This document shows, one piece after another, positions 33,344-42,604 of a stretch of DNA of 64,000 bases. The position numbers and the translations under genes are program-made. How positions within the stretch are numbered: position 1 is the stretch's first letter; each line of letters opens with the position of its first letter. The DNA is from Verrucomicrobiota bacterium. Its GTDB lineage: Bacteria; Verrucomicrobiota; Verrucomicrobiia; Opitutales; Opitutaceae. Where the stretch lies: positions 164,500-228,499 of the forward strand of contig JAEZGX010000025.1 of assembly GCA_023416735.1 (NCBI GenBank). Direction: 5' to 3'. The notes beneath the pieces were generated by a model. The model searched no databases and was not told where the DNA came from. It was given only the letters and a program-made list of their open reading frames with translations.

Positions 33344-35353
33344 ATGAAAGTTCTACGTGTCAGCTTCCTGTTGTTCGCTGCGCTGCTGAGCGCAGCGTTC
33401 GCGCAAAACGGTTCGGTTGCCCCGGCGCGCCAAGCGTATAACGCGGCGATTTTCGTCACGAATCGCGCGGGTGCGGAATACGACGCGCAGCTCCCGGTGC
33501 TCGAGGATTTGCTGACCGCGAAGCTGACGGATGTCGGTTTCAGCCTGATGACCCGCGGTGTGGTGATCGAGGCGGCGAGCAAGTTCGATAACAGCCTCGC
33601 GTCGCTGGATCGCCCGGACGACCGCCTCTCGGCGCAGTTGCAGGATCAGTCGTCGGCGCTGCGACTCGCGGAGAGCATGGGAGCGGATTACATCCTGTCG
33701 GCGTCGATCGCGGGCATCACGAAACAGAGACGCAACATCAACGCCTACGGGGTGCAGGTGGCGAATTACGAATACACGTTGCGCCTCGCATATAATGTTT
33801 TCGATGCCAACGGCGGCGGTTCGCTGACGGGTGGCGTGGTGCGCGCGACGAAGACTGAGCAGAACACCGTTCATTCGAATCAAGGATTCAAAGTTGTCCC
33901 GCCCGATCCTTCGACTCCCGCAGCGGCGCCGGGCTCAGAAGCGGCCAACGCGGACGAGGCGCTCGCGCGCTTCGCGAAGCAATACGAGAAGGCGATCGGG
34001 CTCGTGGTGATCGCCGCGCCGAATGGTCCGGTGCCGATGGCGACCGCGTGGGGCGTGGGGCCGAATGCGTTTGCGACCAACAGTCACGTGACGGAGCCGG
34101 TGAAGGAATACATGGCGAAGGGTCTTCCCGTTTATGTGATCATCAACAAGCACCCGGATCTGCGCTATCCGGTGACACGCGCCATTTCGCACCCGCGCTA
34201 CGGCGGCCCGGGTCCCAATGCGGACGGCCGCGAGCCGGCCGTGGGCGGCTACGATGTGGGCGTGCTCGAAGTTCAAGGTGCGCTCCAATCCTGGATGCCC
34301 GTCGCGACGATGGACGAGTTGAAGCAAGTCGATTCGGGCCACCGCATCGCGTATCTCGGATTTCCGATGGAGGAGATCCAAGGCGGCGGCGTCGATCCGC
34401 GGAGTCCGGTGGCGACGATGCAGTCGGGTATTGTCACGGCGAATACAGACTGGTGGCTTTCGCACGGCACGCCGGACACGCGGCAGCTCGTGCAGCACAA
34501 TCTCAGCTCCTCGGGCGGCGCGAGTGGCAGCCCGATTTTCAACGCGAAAGGTCGTGTGATCGCATTGCACTCGGCGGGCAACTCGAGCCAGAGCGTCGCG
34601 ATTGAAGACGGTCAGATGAGAGTGACTCGCCGCAAATCTGGCGTGCAGATCAATTATGCGCAGCGCGCGGATCTTCTCGCGGACGTTTACACGCTTCGCA
34701 CTTCGGGAAGTGGCAGTTCGTCGGTCGCCGCGAAAGGGGCGGTGGCGGTGGCGTTCGTCGATCCCGACATCGAAGCGGTCGTGGCGGATTTGCTCGATGA
34801 TGCGACCACGCAGCTCGCGACGATGCTGAAAACCAAGGTGGCGCAGAACCGCATCCCCGCGCCGAGCGCGAAGGCGAATTTCGTCAACATCACCCTGAAC
34901 GTCGAAACGGCCGATCTCTACGTGCCGGACGTGCGTATCGGGCCGGAAAATACCGTGACGATTCAGGACGGCCGCCTCGCGGTGGCTCCGCTTAATGTCA
35001 GCGTGGAAATCGACGGCGTGACGGTGGGTTCTGCGCCGGGCAAGGTTCAGGTGCGTCCCGGACTGCGCAAGCTGCGGCTGACGCGCGAAGGTTACACGCC
35101 GTGGGAGCGCACGATCAACGCGGTCGAAGGACAAACGCTGACCGTCGCGATGCAGATGAGTCCGGCGGGCCTCGCGCGCTGGCAGGAACTCACGGCGTTC
35201 ATGAATGTGTTGAAGAACGACGCCAAGCTCACGGACGCGCAAGTGCAGGTCCTCCAAGGGCAAGCGCAAATGCTTCAGAACAGCGGTTTCAAGGTGAACG
35301 TGAACACCACCGACGGAATCGTGATTCAGAATCGCTCCATCTTTGGCCTGTAA
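33344..35353 (+). CDS. Exported trypsin-like serine protease with PEGA domain
   Basis: The 669-residue protein has a signal peptide (VSFLLFAALLSAAFA), an N-terminal CsgG/LpoB-like segment (about 20-190), a trypsin-like domain with His in ATNSHV, Asp in GYDVGVLEV and Ser in GGASGSPIF, and a PEGA repeat (about 540-620, VSVEIDGVTVGSAPGKVQV). The protease should act in the periplasm. It opens a run of plus-strand envelope genes, all with signal peptides. The ATG at 33344 is the start of the signal peptide. Confidence 0.84.
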   Translation: MKVLRVSFLLFAALLSAAFAQNGSVAPARQAYNAAIFVTNRAGAEYDAQLPVLEDLLTAKLTDVGFSLMTRGVVIEAASKFDNSLASLDRPDDRLSAQLQDQSSALRLAESMGADYILSASIAGITKQRRNINAYGVQVANYEYTLRLAYNVFDANGGGSLTGGVVRATKTEQNTVHSNQGFKVVPPDPSTPAAAPGSEAANADEALARFAKQYEKAIGLVVIAAPNGPVPMATAWGVGPNAFATNSHVTEPVKEYMAKGLPVYVIINKHPDLRYPVTRAISHPRYGGPGPNADGREPAVGGYDVGVLEVQGALQSWMPVATMDELKQVDSGHRIAYLGFPMEEIQGGGVDPRSPVATMQSGIVTANTDWWLSHGTPDTRQLVQHNLSSSGGASGSPIFNAKGRVIALHSAGNSSQSVAIEDGQMRVTRRKSGVQINYAQRADLLADVYTLRTSGSGSSSVAAKGAVAVAFVDPDIEAVVADLLDDATTQLATMLKTKVAQNRIPAPSAKANFVNITLNVETADLYVPDVRIGPENTVTIQDGRLAVAPLNVSVEIDGVTVGSAPGKVQVRPGLRKLRLTREGYTPWERTINAVEGQTLTVAMQMSPAGLARWQELTAFMNVLKNDAKLTDAQVQVLQGQAQMLQNSGFKVNVNTTDGIVIQNRSIFGL

Positions 35354-35374
35354 TTTTTCACTCCGATGATCGCC

Positions 35375-36259
35375 ATGAAACTTTCCCGCTGGTTTTGCCT
35401 CGGCCTCGTTGCTGCCGCGCTGGTTGCTCCCTTTGCGCAAGCACAGGAGGGCCGCAAGAGCATCGTCGTCACGAAAATCGCTGCGACGGATGCGTTGCTG
35501 AAACGCATGTCGAACCAAGGGGTGACGCTTTCAATCGAGAGCGTGCTCCAGGCGCTCGATGCGCAGGTTTACGACCGGCTCGTGAACACGCGGCGCTTCA
35601 ATGTGCTCGAGCGCTCCGACGCCGACGCGTTGTTGGAGGAGGCGGGCGCGACGGGTGGGACGTTCATCTTCAGCAAATCGGATTACGTTTTCACGATCCG
35701 CGTCGACAGCTTCAACGACCGTCAGGAAACGCGGCGGCTCGCATCGCTCGGCAAGACGGTGATGGCGCGTTCGCTCGAAGTTTCGGCGGTGGCCAAGATC
35801 ACCGAAGGCGCCACGGGCCGCGCAATCGGGACGGCGAACATCCAGGTGGCGGTGCGTGACTCCGAAAATCGCTCCGCCAACACGGTTGACCGGGTCGGCG
35901 AGGCCAGTGACGACCTCATCAATCAGGCCACGCGCGAGCTCGCGCACAAACTGGCGATGCGCGCGGTGGATTTCATTTATCCGGCGCGGGTCATCGGAAA
36001 GCGCGATCAAGTCGTGACGATCAATCGCAACGACTCCTCTGGCATCAGAGTCGGCCAGGTGTGGGACGTGTTTGTGCTCGGCGACGAGTTGATCGATCCC
36101 GATACAGGCGACACGAGCATGGAGGAGGTTTTTGTTGGGCAAGTGAAGGTGACTCGTGTCACGCCGCAGAACTCTCAGGCCACCGTGTTGGAAGACACCG
36201 GCATCGATCGCGGAGCGCTCGTGCGGCTGGCCGAAGACGTCGAGGACGAAGAGGAGTAA
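35375..36259 (+). CDS. CsgG-like exported protein
   Basis: The 294-residue protein has a signal peptide (FCLGLVAAALVAPFAQA) and a CsgG-like core: NTRRFNVLERSDADALLEE, YVFTIRVDSFNDRQE and IRVGQVWDVF. No lipobox cysteine is present, so it is not a lipoprotein as CsgG itself is. The ATG at 35375 starts the hydrophobic segment; another in-frame ATG is at 35366. It lies between the serine protease and the COG3014-like lipoprotein and probably shares their transcript. Confidence 0.75.
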   Translation: MKLSRWFCLGLVAAALVAPFAQAQEGRKSIVVTKIAATDALLKRMSNQGVTLSIESVLQALDAQVYDRLVNTRRFNVLERSDADALLEEAGATGGTFIFSKSDYVFTIRVDSFNDRQETRRLASLGKTVMARSLEVSAVAKITEGATGRAIGTANIQVAVRDSENRSANTVDRVGEASDDLINQATRELAHKLAMRAVDFIYPARVIGKRDQVVTINRNDSSGIRVGQVWDVFVLGDELIDPDTGDTSMEEVFVGQVKVTRVTPQNSQATVLEDTGIDRGALVRLAEDVEDEEE

Positions 36260-36329
36260 TCCCAGTTGCCCGGTGAGCCGCACATGCGCGGACGCCTTCC
36301 CCCCTTTCCAGCCAACCAACTAGACACGC

Positions 36330-37904
36330 ATGAAATCGTCCCCTGCCTCGAAGCCGGCGAAATACTACGCCGCGCTTGCCAGTCTCGCCGCGCTCTTCCT
36401 CGCCGGCTGTCAGACCTACCAACAGCAAAGCAGTGCTCTCACGCAATCAAGCCGAATGGGCGGTGTGGCCGCCGCCGTGGCAGCAGCTGACAAGAAGGCG
36501 GAGTCGGCCAAAGGCTCAAAAGACGAGATTATCTGGCGCTTGGAGCAAGGCGTGGCGTTGCGGAATGCCGCGCTGGCCGATGTGTCGCAAGTTGCGCCGC
36601 CTCCGCCGCCTCCGGCCGCCCCCGTGGCGGAAGGTGAGACGCCGGCTCCGGTGACCGCGCCCACGCCGGAGGAAGTGCACGCGTATTACTTCAGTCGTTC
36701 GATTGAGGCCTTCGATTTGGCTGAAGAGCGCATCAACCGCTACGAAGAGGAGGCCAAAGTAAAGGTGGGGGCGGAAGTGGGCGCCGCGCTGACGAGTCAG
36801 GCTTCGCTGCCTTATCGCGGTCGCGCTTACGACAAGGTGATGATGAACACCTACAAGGCGCTCAACCAGATGGCGCTGGGCCAGCGCGACAATGTGCGCC
36901 TCGAGCTCAATCGCTCGTTGCAACGCCAGCGCGACGCCGTGGCGGAAAACGAAAAGCGCATCGCCGAGGCACAGGAAATCGCGGCGAAGGCGAAGACCGG
37001 GGAAGCCAAGACCGAGGACGGCAAGAACGCCGCCTACGATTCTGACAAAGCACTCTCGGATCCGAAGACCGGTCCGGCGTTGCAGGCGGCATTGGATTCG
37101 TCGATCGCGCCGATGAAGCCTTACGGCGACTACGTGAATCCCTTCGCGGTTTTCCTCGATGGGTTGTTCTTCAGCACCCTCGGCGAGAACGGTTCGGACT
37201 GGGAGCGCGGCCGGCATTCGTTCGAACGCGTGGCCGGGATCGTTTCGGACAATCCTTATCTGCGCGACGATCTCGCGATGGCGTCCGCGGTGGCGGAAGG
37301 GCAGCAGCCGGAAGGTCTGACCTATGTGATCTTCGAAACCGGCTCGGCTCCCGCTCGCGGCCAGGTGCGCGTCGACATCCCGACTTTTCTTGTCACGAGC
37401 AAGCTCGCGTATGTCGGCGCGGCGTTTCCCAAGCTTGAATTCAACAACGACTATATCAGCACGCTCGGCGTTGGCTGCAGCGGGCAAACGTTCACGACCG
37501 CGACCATCGCCAGCATGGACAGCATCGTGGCCAACGACTTCAAGAATGAGTGGCCGTTGATCGTCACGAAGACGATGATCACGACCGCGACGAAGGCGAT
37601 CGTGCAGGCGGCGGCGCAGAAAGTGGTTGAAGATCGCGCGGGTGCGCTCTGGGGCTTTGCGGCAGGGCTCGCCGCTGGCGCGCTCAACGCTGCCACCAAC
37701 ATTGCCGACACCCGCACGTGGACGACATTGCCGAAGGAATTCCAATACGCACGCGTGCTCACGCCGGCTGACCGCCAGCTTACGCTGACGGCTGGAGCGG
37801 CGACGCAAACGATTGAGCTGATACCGGGATCCGTAAACGTCGTCTATGTGAAGAGCGCGTCGTCCACGGCGCCGCTTTACGTCTCACAATTCGCCCTCAA
37901 ATGA
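36330..37904 (+). CDS. COG3014-like lipoprotein (copy 1)
   Basis: This 524-residue protein has a lipobox (LFLAGCQ) after a hydrophobic leader and is likely an outer-membrane lipoprotein. The body contains TPR-like helices (YDKVMMNTYKALNQMALGQ) and the family phrase DTRTWTTLPKEFQYARVL near the C-terminus, shared with the shorter protein at 40876. Its function is unknown. The stop overlaps the next gene by 4 bp, and the YcfL-like and LpoB-like genes follow, as these families co-occur in other bacteria. Confidence 0.75.
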   Translation: MKSSPASKPAKYYAALASLAALFLAGCQTYQQQSSALTQSSRMGGVAAAVAAADKKAESAKGSKDEIIWRLEQGVALRNAALADVSQVAPPPPPPAAPVAEGETPAPVTAPTPEEVHAYYFSRSIEAFDLAEERINRYEEEAKVKVGAEVGAALTSQASLPYRGRAYDKVMMNTYKALNQMALGQRDNVRLELNRSLQRQRDAVAENEKRIAEAQEIAAKAKTGEAKTEDGKNAAYDSDKALSDPKTGPALQAALDSSIAPMKPYGDYVNPFAVFLDGLFFSTLGENGSDWERGRHSFERVAGIVSDNPYLRDDLAMASAVAEGQQPEGLTYVIFETGSAPARGQVRVDIPTFLVTSKLAYVGAAFPKLEFNNDYISTLGVGCSGQTFTTATIASMDSIVANDFKNEWPLIVTKTMITTATKAIVQAAAQKVVEDRAGALWGFAAGLAAGALNAATNIADTRTWTTLPKEFQYARVLTPADRQLTLTAGAATQTIELIPGSVNVVYVKSASSTAPLYVSQFALK

Positions 37905-38305
37905 AATCCAGTCTGCTCCTCCTGCCTGCCGTGCTGTTGCTTGCCGGCTGTGGCACCACCGTAAACACCGTCTCGCGCGCCGACTCGCTCGCCGCGCCGA
38001 GCATGGTCGCCGACCGGCGTGTGATCACCGACAACTCCCTCGCGGGAATGGTGCGCGTCGTTTCAGTCAACGAGGCCACCGTTTCCGGCAACCTGCTGAA
38101 GATTCAGGCCACGATCGAAAACCTGAAGCGCTCGACCAAGACCCTGAACTACAAGTTCGAGTGGGTGGACGAAAACGGCATGGCGATCGATTCCCCGAAC
38201 GAGACTTGGAAGCAGATTCGTCTGCAACCGCGTGAGACGACGACGATTTCCACCGTTGCGATCACGCCGCGTGCCGTCGACTTCAACCTCAAGCTCAAGG
38301 AATAG
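37901..38305 (+). CDS. YcfL-like lipoprotein (copy 1)
   Basis: The 134-residue protein has a lipobox (LLLAGCG) and a single YcfL/DUF1425-type domain: ATIENLKRSTKTLNYKFEWVDENGM and LQPRETTTISTVA. In Escherichia coli ycfL is directly upstream of lpoB, and the same order is seen here with 12 bp between them. The function is unknown, but context points to peptidoglycan synthesis control. Confidence 0.82.
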   Translation: MKSSLLLLPAVLLLAGCGTTVNTVSRADSLAAPSMVADRRVITDNSLAGMVRVVSVNEATVSGNLLKIQATIENLKRSTKTLNYKFEWVDENGMAIDSPNETWKQIRLQPRETTTISTVAITPRAVDFNLKLKE

Positions 38306-38317
38306 TCCTTCGTCTCC

Positions 38318-38926
38318 ATGAACCAAAAACGATTCCAGAAATTCTCGGCCGCCGTCACATTGTCGGCGGTTGCATTCCTCTTCGCCGGGTGTGAAACGAC
38401 GCCCGAGACCCGCACGATCGATTCGCGCGGTCCCGAGACGTTGAACACGTCCAGCATCAACTCGCAGGATTGGGCGAATGCCGCCGATCAGCTCGTCGCC
38501 TCGCTGCTCTCTTCCGGAGCGCTCGAGCGCGCGAAGAAGCAGCCGGCGGTGCTCGCGATCGATCGGGTGATCAACAACACCACGCTCTCGGTCGACACCG
38601 ATCTTCTCATCAAGAAGATCCGCGTGGCGCTCACGCAGACCGGAAAGGTCGCGGTGACAAACACGATGGGCTTGGGCGAGCGCGCGGTCGTGGCCTCGGA
38701 AGCGGCGGAACTCGAAGAGTTGACGACCGGCAAGAAGCAGAAGCTGACGACGCCGGACTACACGCTTTACGCGAAGCTGATTCAGCAGACGGATCGCTCG
38801 GGCAAGCAGACGCAGAACACGTATTCGTTCCAGATGTCGCTGATCGATACGCGCAGCGGCCTGACGACCTGGGAGGAAGAGCGCTCGATCGCGAAGCTCA
38901 CCCGCCGGCCCAGCGTCGGCTGGTAA
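38318..38926 (+). CDS. lpoB: LpoB-like lipoprotein, penicillin-binding protein activator (copy 1)
   Basis: The 202-residue protein has a lipobox (LFAGCE) and the LpoB domain from about residue 45, with the ALERAKKQPAVLAIDRVINNTT and DTDLLIKKIRVALTQTGKV phrases. LpoB reaches from the outer membrane to activate PBP1B. Whether this homologue activates a local class A PBP is inference. A strong terminator follows at 38969, closing the operon that starts at 33344. Confidence 0.83.
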   Translation: MNQKRFQKFSAAVTLSAVAFLFAGCETTPETRTIDSRGPETLNTSSINSQDWANAADQLVASLLSSGALERAKKQPAVLAIDRVINNTTLSVDTDLLIKKIRVALTQTGKVAVTNTMGLGERAVVASEAAELEELTTGKKQKLTTPDYTLYAKLIQQTDRSGKQTQNTYSFQMSLIDTRSGLTTWEEERSIAKLTRRPSVGW

Positions 38927-38968
38927 ACACCTTGTGCTGCGAACGACTTAATCCAGCACCAAGCAACA

Positions 38969-38994
38969 AAGCCCCGGCGGAAACGCCGGGGCTT
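38969..38994 (+). terminator. Rho-independent terminator after the first lpoB-like gene
   Basis: A perfect 11-bp stem AAGCCCCGGCG / CGCCGGGGCTT encloses a GAAA tetraloop and is followed by CTTCTTTTC. It sits 43 bp after the lpoB-like stop and ends the envelope operon. Confidence 0.88.
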
Positions 38995-39127
38995 CTTCTT
39001 TTCGGAAGATGAGCTGAGCGGGCGGGAAAGTTTCGCTTCTTTTCGCCCAGGAAGACGGAGTCGCTACCGCGGTGATCAGATTAGGCCCGAGCCTGAACTC
39101 GCGCGTCTACGGCCGGCCGTGAGGCCG

Positions 39128-39490
39128 TCACTTGCTCGTGGGGGTGGTCGGCGGGCCGATGGGGCGGCCGTATTCGTCGACTTCCGTGTCGACCGGCACC
39201 TGCACGGTGCGGCCGTCGGCCGTGGTTTCGGTGCGCCACGTGCGGACGATGCGGCGCTCGTTGGTGAAGTTGGATTTTACTGCATCCGAGACGCCTTCCG
39301 CGCCGCCTGCGATGGCGCCCGCGACACCGCCGGCGACCGCACCGACGGCTGAGCCCGCGGCGTAGCCGATCGCGGGGCCGGGTTGGTTCGGGTTGGTGAC
39401 GCGAGTTTCGGGAGGGCGGGTGGCGCAGCCGGAGGCGAAAGCGAGAAGCAAGGCGACGCTCGACGAAACGAGGGCGGAGCGGGTCTTCAT
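39128..39490 (-). CDS. Glycine-zipper lipoprotein
   Basis: The 120-residue protein has a lipobox (FASGCA) and then a glycine-zipper membrane-like segment (GPAIGYAAGSAVGAVAGGVAGAI), followed by a short polar tail. Such proteins are small outer-membrane lipoproteins or pore-like elements. The ATG at 39490 is the start of the leader; the frame upstream has no support. It is divergent from a second glycine-zipper gene at 39603. Confidence 0.78.
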   Translation of the reverse strand: MKTRSALVSSSVALLLAFASGCATRPPETRVTNPNQPGPAIGYAAGSAVGAVAGGVAGAIAGGAEGVSDAVKSNFTNERRIVRTWRTETTADGRTVQVPVDTEVDEYGRPIGPPTTPTSK

Positions 39491-39602
39491 TTCCCCGGAA
39501 TTCCAAGCCAGGTGCCCCAAGGCAGCAAGACCGATCTGGCGCTGCGGACGGCACTTCCGCGCGAGCATGAAACCAAAGCGATGCGGCCCTGTCAGGGGCC
39601 GC

Positions 39603-40184
39603 ATGAAAGCCGGACGAAAACTCGCGCTGACGATGCTGGCGGTGACGCTGGTGGTGCCGGTTTTTGCCGGACGCGGACCCAGCGGACGCGATGGCCGCCA
39701 CGGCTTTCATCACCGACATCATCACCATGGCGGACACGGACATTACATTCGCCGACACGGATGGCATCGACCGCCTGCGCGGGTGAATTTGTGGTTCGGA
39801 TATCCGGCCTACGCGCGGATCCCTTCGTATTCGTATTATGACTACGCGTATTCGAAGTGGGATACGCGGCCGAACTACGTGGCGAGCGGAGCGGTGTTGG
39901 GTGCGTTGGCGGGAGCGGTGATCGGCAACAATAGCGGCGATCTTGGACACAGTTCGTGGCGCGGCGCTGCACTCGGCAGCGTGGTGGGCTTGGCGGCGGG
40001 AGCGGTGGCGGAAAAAAGAGCGCGAGAACGGGAAAACGAAGAGGCCGCATCCGCGGGTAGGGTGCCGGCTTCGACCGAAGTGCGTGCGGTGCGGGAGCAT
40101 GAAGCAACGAGCGAGGGTGAGCGATCGCGTCCGGCGGTGGAACCGTCGCGCATGGCGGAGGCGAACCGCCTCTTTGGCCGATGA
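39603..40184 (+). CDS. Exported His-rich glycine-zipper protein
   Basis: The 193-residue product has a signal peptide (LALTMLAVTLVVPVFA), a histidine-rich stretch (HGFHHRHHHHGGHGHYIRRHGWH) that could bind metal, an aromatic tyrosine-rich region and a glycine zipper (GAVLGALAGAVIGNNSG, AALGSVVGLAAGAVA). It probably sits in the outer membrane. The function is unknown. It is followed 56 bp later by the second LpoB-like gene. Confidence 0.75.
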   Translation: MKAGRKLALTMLAVTLVVPVFAGRGPSGRDGRHGFHHRHHHHGGHGHYIRRHGWHRPPARVNLWFGYPAYARIPSYSYYDYAYSKWDTRPNYVASGAVLGALAGAVIGNNSGDLGHSSWRGAALGSVVGLAAGAVAEKRARERENEEAASAGRVPASTEVRAVREHEATSEGERSRPAVEPSRMAEANRLFGR

Positions 40185-40240
40185 GGCTCACCTAATTTTA
40201 ACGGCACTGTTGAGAGGCTCGAAGTGTCAGCGTTCGACCC

Positions 40241-40879
40241 ATGAACCAGCGAAAATTCATACGTATCCTTTTTCCTAGCACAGCGGCGTTGGCCCTGCTG
40301 ACGCTGGCCGGCTGCGCGTCGCGCGGAGTGAAAAATCCCGACGGTGTGCCGGTGACGCAAATGGGCGCGGACGAGCGCGGCTTCGTGGCGGGAACGGGAA
40401 TCGAGTCGCAGGATCTCGTGGCCGTAACCGATCGAATGGCGCGGAGCATCCTGGGTATTCCCGAGATCGCGCGCGCGGAAGCGCCGCCGCGCGTCGTGCT
40501 CGATCCGGTGGTGAACGAAACGCGGTTTCCGATCAACAAGGACATCTTCAACGACCGCATTCGCATTGAACTGAATCGTAACGCGATGGGTCGGGTGCGT
40601 TTCCTCGCGCGGGACCGGATGAGCACGCTCGAGCGCGAACGGGAGCTGAAGCAGACGGGGCAGGTGACCGCGAGTGCAGACCCGAATGTGACCGAGTTTC
40701 GCGGGGCGGATTTTTTCCTCACGGGGAAACTTTCTGGGATGTCGACGCGCACGAGTGCGGGCACGAGCGATTACGTGCTTTATAGTTTCCAGCTGATCGA
40801 TGCGCGGACGAGCGAGATCGTGTGGGAGGATGCGGCGGAGATTAAGAAACAAGGCCTCGAAGATGCCGCTTATCGGTGA
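40241..40879 (+). CDS. LpoB-like lipoprotein (copy 2)
   Basis: The 212-residue protein has a lipobox (TLAGCA) and an LpoB-like domain with PPRVVLDPVVNETRFPINKDIFNDRIRIELNRNA in the place of the DRVINNTT segment of copy 1. It opens a second lipoprotein module. Its stop overlaps the GTG of the next gene by 4 bp. The divergence from copy 1 suggests an old duplication or separate acquisition. Confidence 0.8.
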   Translation: MNQRKFIRILFPSTAALALLTLAGCASRGVKNPDGVPVTQMGADERGFVAGTGIESQDLVAVTDRMARSILGIPEIARAEAPPRVVLDPVVNETRFPINKDIFNDRIRIELNRNAMGRVRFLARDRMSTLERERELKQTGQVTASADPNVTEFRGADFFLTGKLSGMSTRTSAGTSDYVLYSFQLIDARTSEIVWEDAAEIKKQGLEDAAYR

Positions 40880-42147
40880 GCGCGACGGGCAAAGAGCGAG
40901 GCGCGGTCCGACGGGGTCGTCGGGCTGAAGACGGGCGCGGCGTAAGCACGTCCCGCGGGAATGTCGGTCTCCGCCGAGTTGTCGTCGCGGCGGGATTGAT
41001 TCTTCTCGGCGGGTGTTTTTCGCCGTCGCGCGTGCCGAGCATCGCTTACACCGGCGATCCGGTGATCGATGGAAATGCGCAACTCGCGGCGGCGCGGGTC
41101 GAAGATCGGGTGTTGTGGAATTACCGAATCGCGGCGGCGGCAATGCGGGTGGGGAATTTCGAGGAAGCGAAGCGCAAGCTCGACGACGCGATCCTCACGA
41201 TGGGCGGAATCATCGCCAACTCGGCCGACGCGGAGCGGGCGCGAAGGCTGTTTTCGGCGGAGCGATCGAAGGTGTTTATCGGCGAACCCTACGAGCGCGT
41301 GATGGCGTATTACTATCGCGGGATTCTCTATTGGCGCGATGGCGAGCCGGATAATGCGCGGGCGTGTTTTCGCACCGGACAGTTCATCGACAGCGATGCC
41401 GCGAATCAGGGCTATCGGAGCGATTACGTGCTGTTGGATTATCTCGATGGCTTCGCGAGCGTGAAGCTGGCGGCGGACGGACGAGACGCGTATCGGCGCG
41501 CGGTGGAAAATGGAAAAGGGCGTCCGCTGCCGCCGTATGACCGCGAGGCGAACGTGCTGGTGTTCGCGGAATTTGGCGCGGGGCCCCGGAAGTATTCCGG
41601 TGGCGAATACGGCGAGCAGTTGCGGTTTGCGGTCTCGGATTCGCGTGCGCATACGGCGGTGCTGACGGTCGCGGGACAGACAGTGACGCTGCCGGCGTAT
41701 GACGATCTCAACTACCAGGCGACGACGCGAGGCGGGCGCTTGATGGATCACATTCTTGGAAACAAGGCGGTGTTCAAAAGCACGACGAACACGGTGGGCG
41801 ACGTGGCGGCGGTGGGTTCGATCGTCGCCGCGAGCCGGATGAATCGATGGGATGGAACGCATAGCGAAGGATCGCAGAACACCGCGCTTGCGCTGGGGGC
41901 GGTGGCGTTGATCAGCAAGATCGCGTCGGCGGCGACAAGTCCGGAGGCGGATACGCGCACCTGGCACAATCTGCCGCAGCGACTGAGTTTTGCGGCGTTG
42001 AAGCTTGAGCCAGGAGCGCATGCGGCGCGGCTGGAGTTTTTGGATGCGGCGGGTGCGACGCTTCCGGCGCTCGCGCAGGATGTGCGTATTGTAGTGGGTG
42101 AAACGGACCGAGATACGGTGGTTTTTCTGAGTGAACTTAAGCGCTAA
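40876..42147 (+). CDS. COG3014-like lipoprotein (copy 2)
   Basis: The 423-residue protein has a lipobox (LLGGCF) after an unusually long basic leader, because the only good start is the GTG at 40876 that overlaps the upstream TGA. The body has TPR-like helices (ERVMAYYYRGILYWRDGEPDNARACF) and DTRTWHNLPQRLSFAALKL, aligned with copy 1. The real start could be a rare codon nearer the lipobox. The function is unknown. Confidence 0.72.
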   Translation: MSATGKERGAVRRGRRAEDGRGVSTSRGNVGLRRVVVAAGLILLGGCFSPSRVPSIAYTGDPVIDGNAQLAAARVEDRVLWNYRIAAAAMRVGNFEEAKRKLDDAILTMGGIIANSADAERARRLFSAERSKVFIGEPYERVMAYYYRGILYWRDGEPDNARACFRTGQFIDSDAANQGYRSDYVLLDYLDGFASVKLAADGRDAYRRAVENGKGRPLPPYDREANVLVFAEFGAGPRKYSGGEYGEQLRFAVSDSRAHTAVLTVAGQTVTLPAYDDLNYQATTRGGRLMDHILGNKAVFKSTTNTVGDVAAVGSIVAASRMNRWDGTHSEGSQNTALALGAVALISKIASAATSPEADTRTWHNLPQRLSFAALKLEPGAHAARLEFLDAAGATLPALAQDVRIVVGETDRDTVVFLSELKR

Positions 42148-42172
42148 CGGGCAGTCTCACCGAGCACCGACA

Positions 42173-42595
42173 ATGAACCACACGCACTGCATGACCGTGC
42201 TCGCCGCCACCGCAGGACTCCTGCTGTTTGGCGGTTGCGCGACCGAGCCCGGCCCCTTCTCGCCGCAGGACACCACGAAATACACCGTCGAAAACACCGA
42301 GAAGTTCGTGCTGCTCGACAAAGCGGCGCAGTATTCGATCACCTGCACGGGGTTGCAGGAGCGGATCCTTCCGGACGGGCGGCTTGAGGTCGTGGCGAAT
42401 GTGAAGAATCGGGAAAACCGGCGGCTGCAGGTTCAGATCAATTGTGTGTTCAAGGACGAGCAGGGATTTTCGACGGGAGATGAAACGCCGTTTCAGAATT
42501 TGATCCTGGCGGAAAACTCGACGGAAGCCGTGCGGTTCACGGCGGCGAATCCGCTGGCGAAACGCTATACCATTCGCGTTCGGCAAGCGCGGTGA
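42173..42595 (+). CDS. YcfL-like lipoprotein (copy 2)
   Basis: The 140-residue protein has a lipobox (FGGCA) and a YcfL/DUF1425-type domain with LEVVANVKNRENRRLQVQINCVFKDEQGF. It follows the second COG3014-like gene by 25 bp and precedes another exported protein by 9 bp. The ATG at 42173 is preferred over the open frame to 42131, which overlaps the previous gene. Confidence 0.78.
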   Translation: MNHTHCMTVLAATAGLLLFGGCATEPGPFSPQDTTKYTVENTEKFVLLDKAAQYSITCTGLQERILPDGRLEVVANVKNRENRRLQVQINCVFKDEQGFSTGDETPFQNLILAENSTEAVRFTAANPLAKRYTIRVRQAR

Positions 42596-42604
42596 TTTGA
42601 GACG

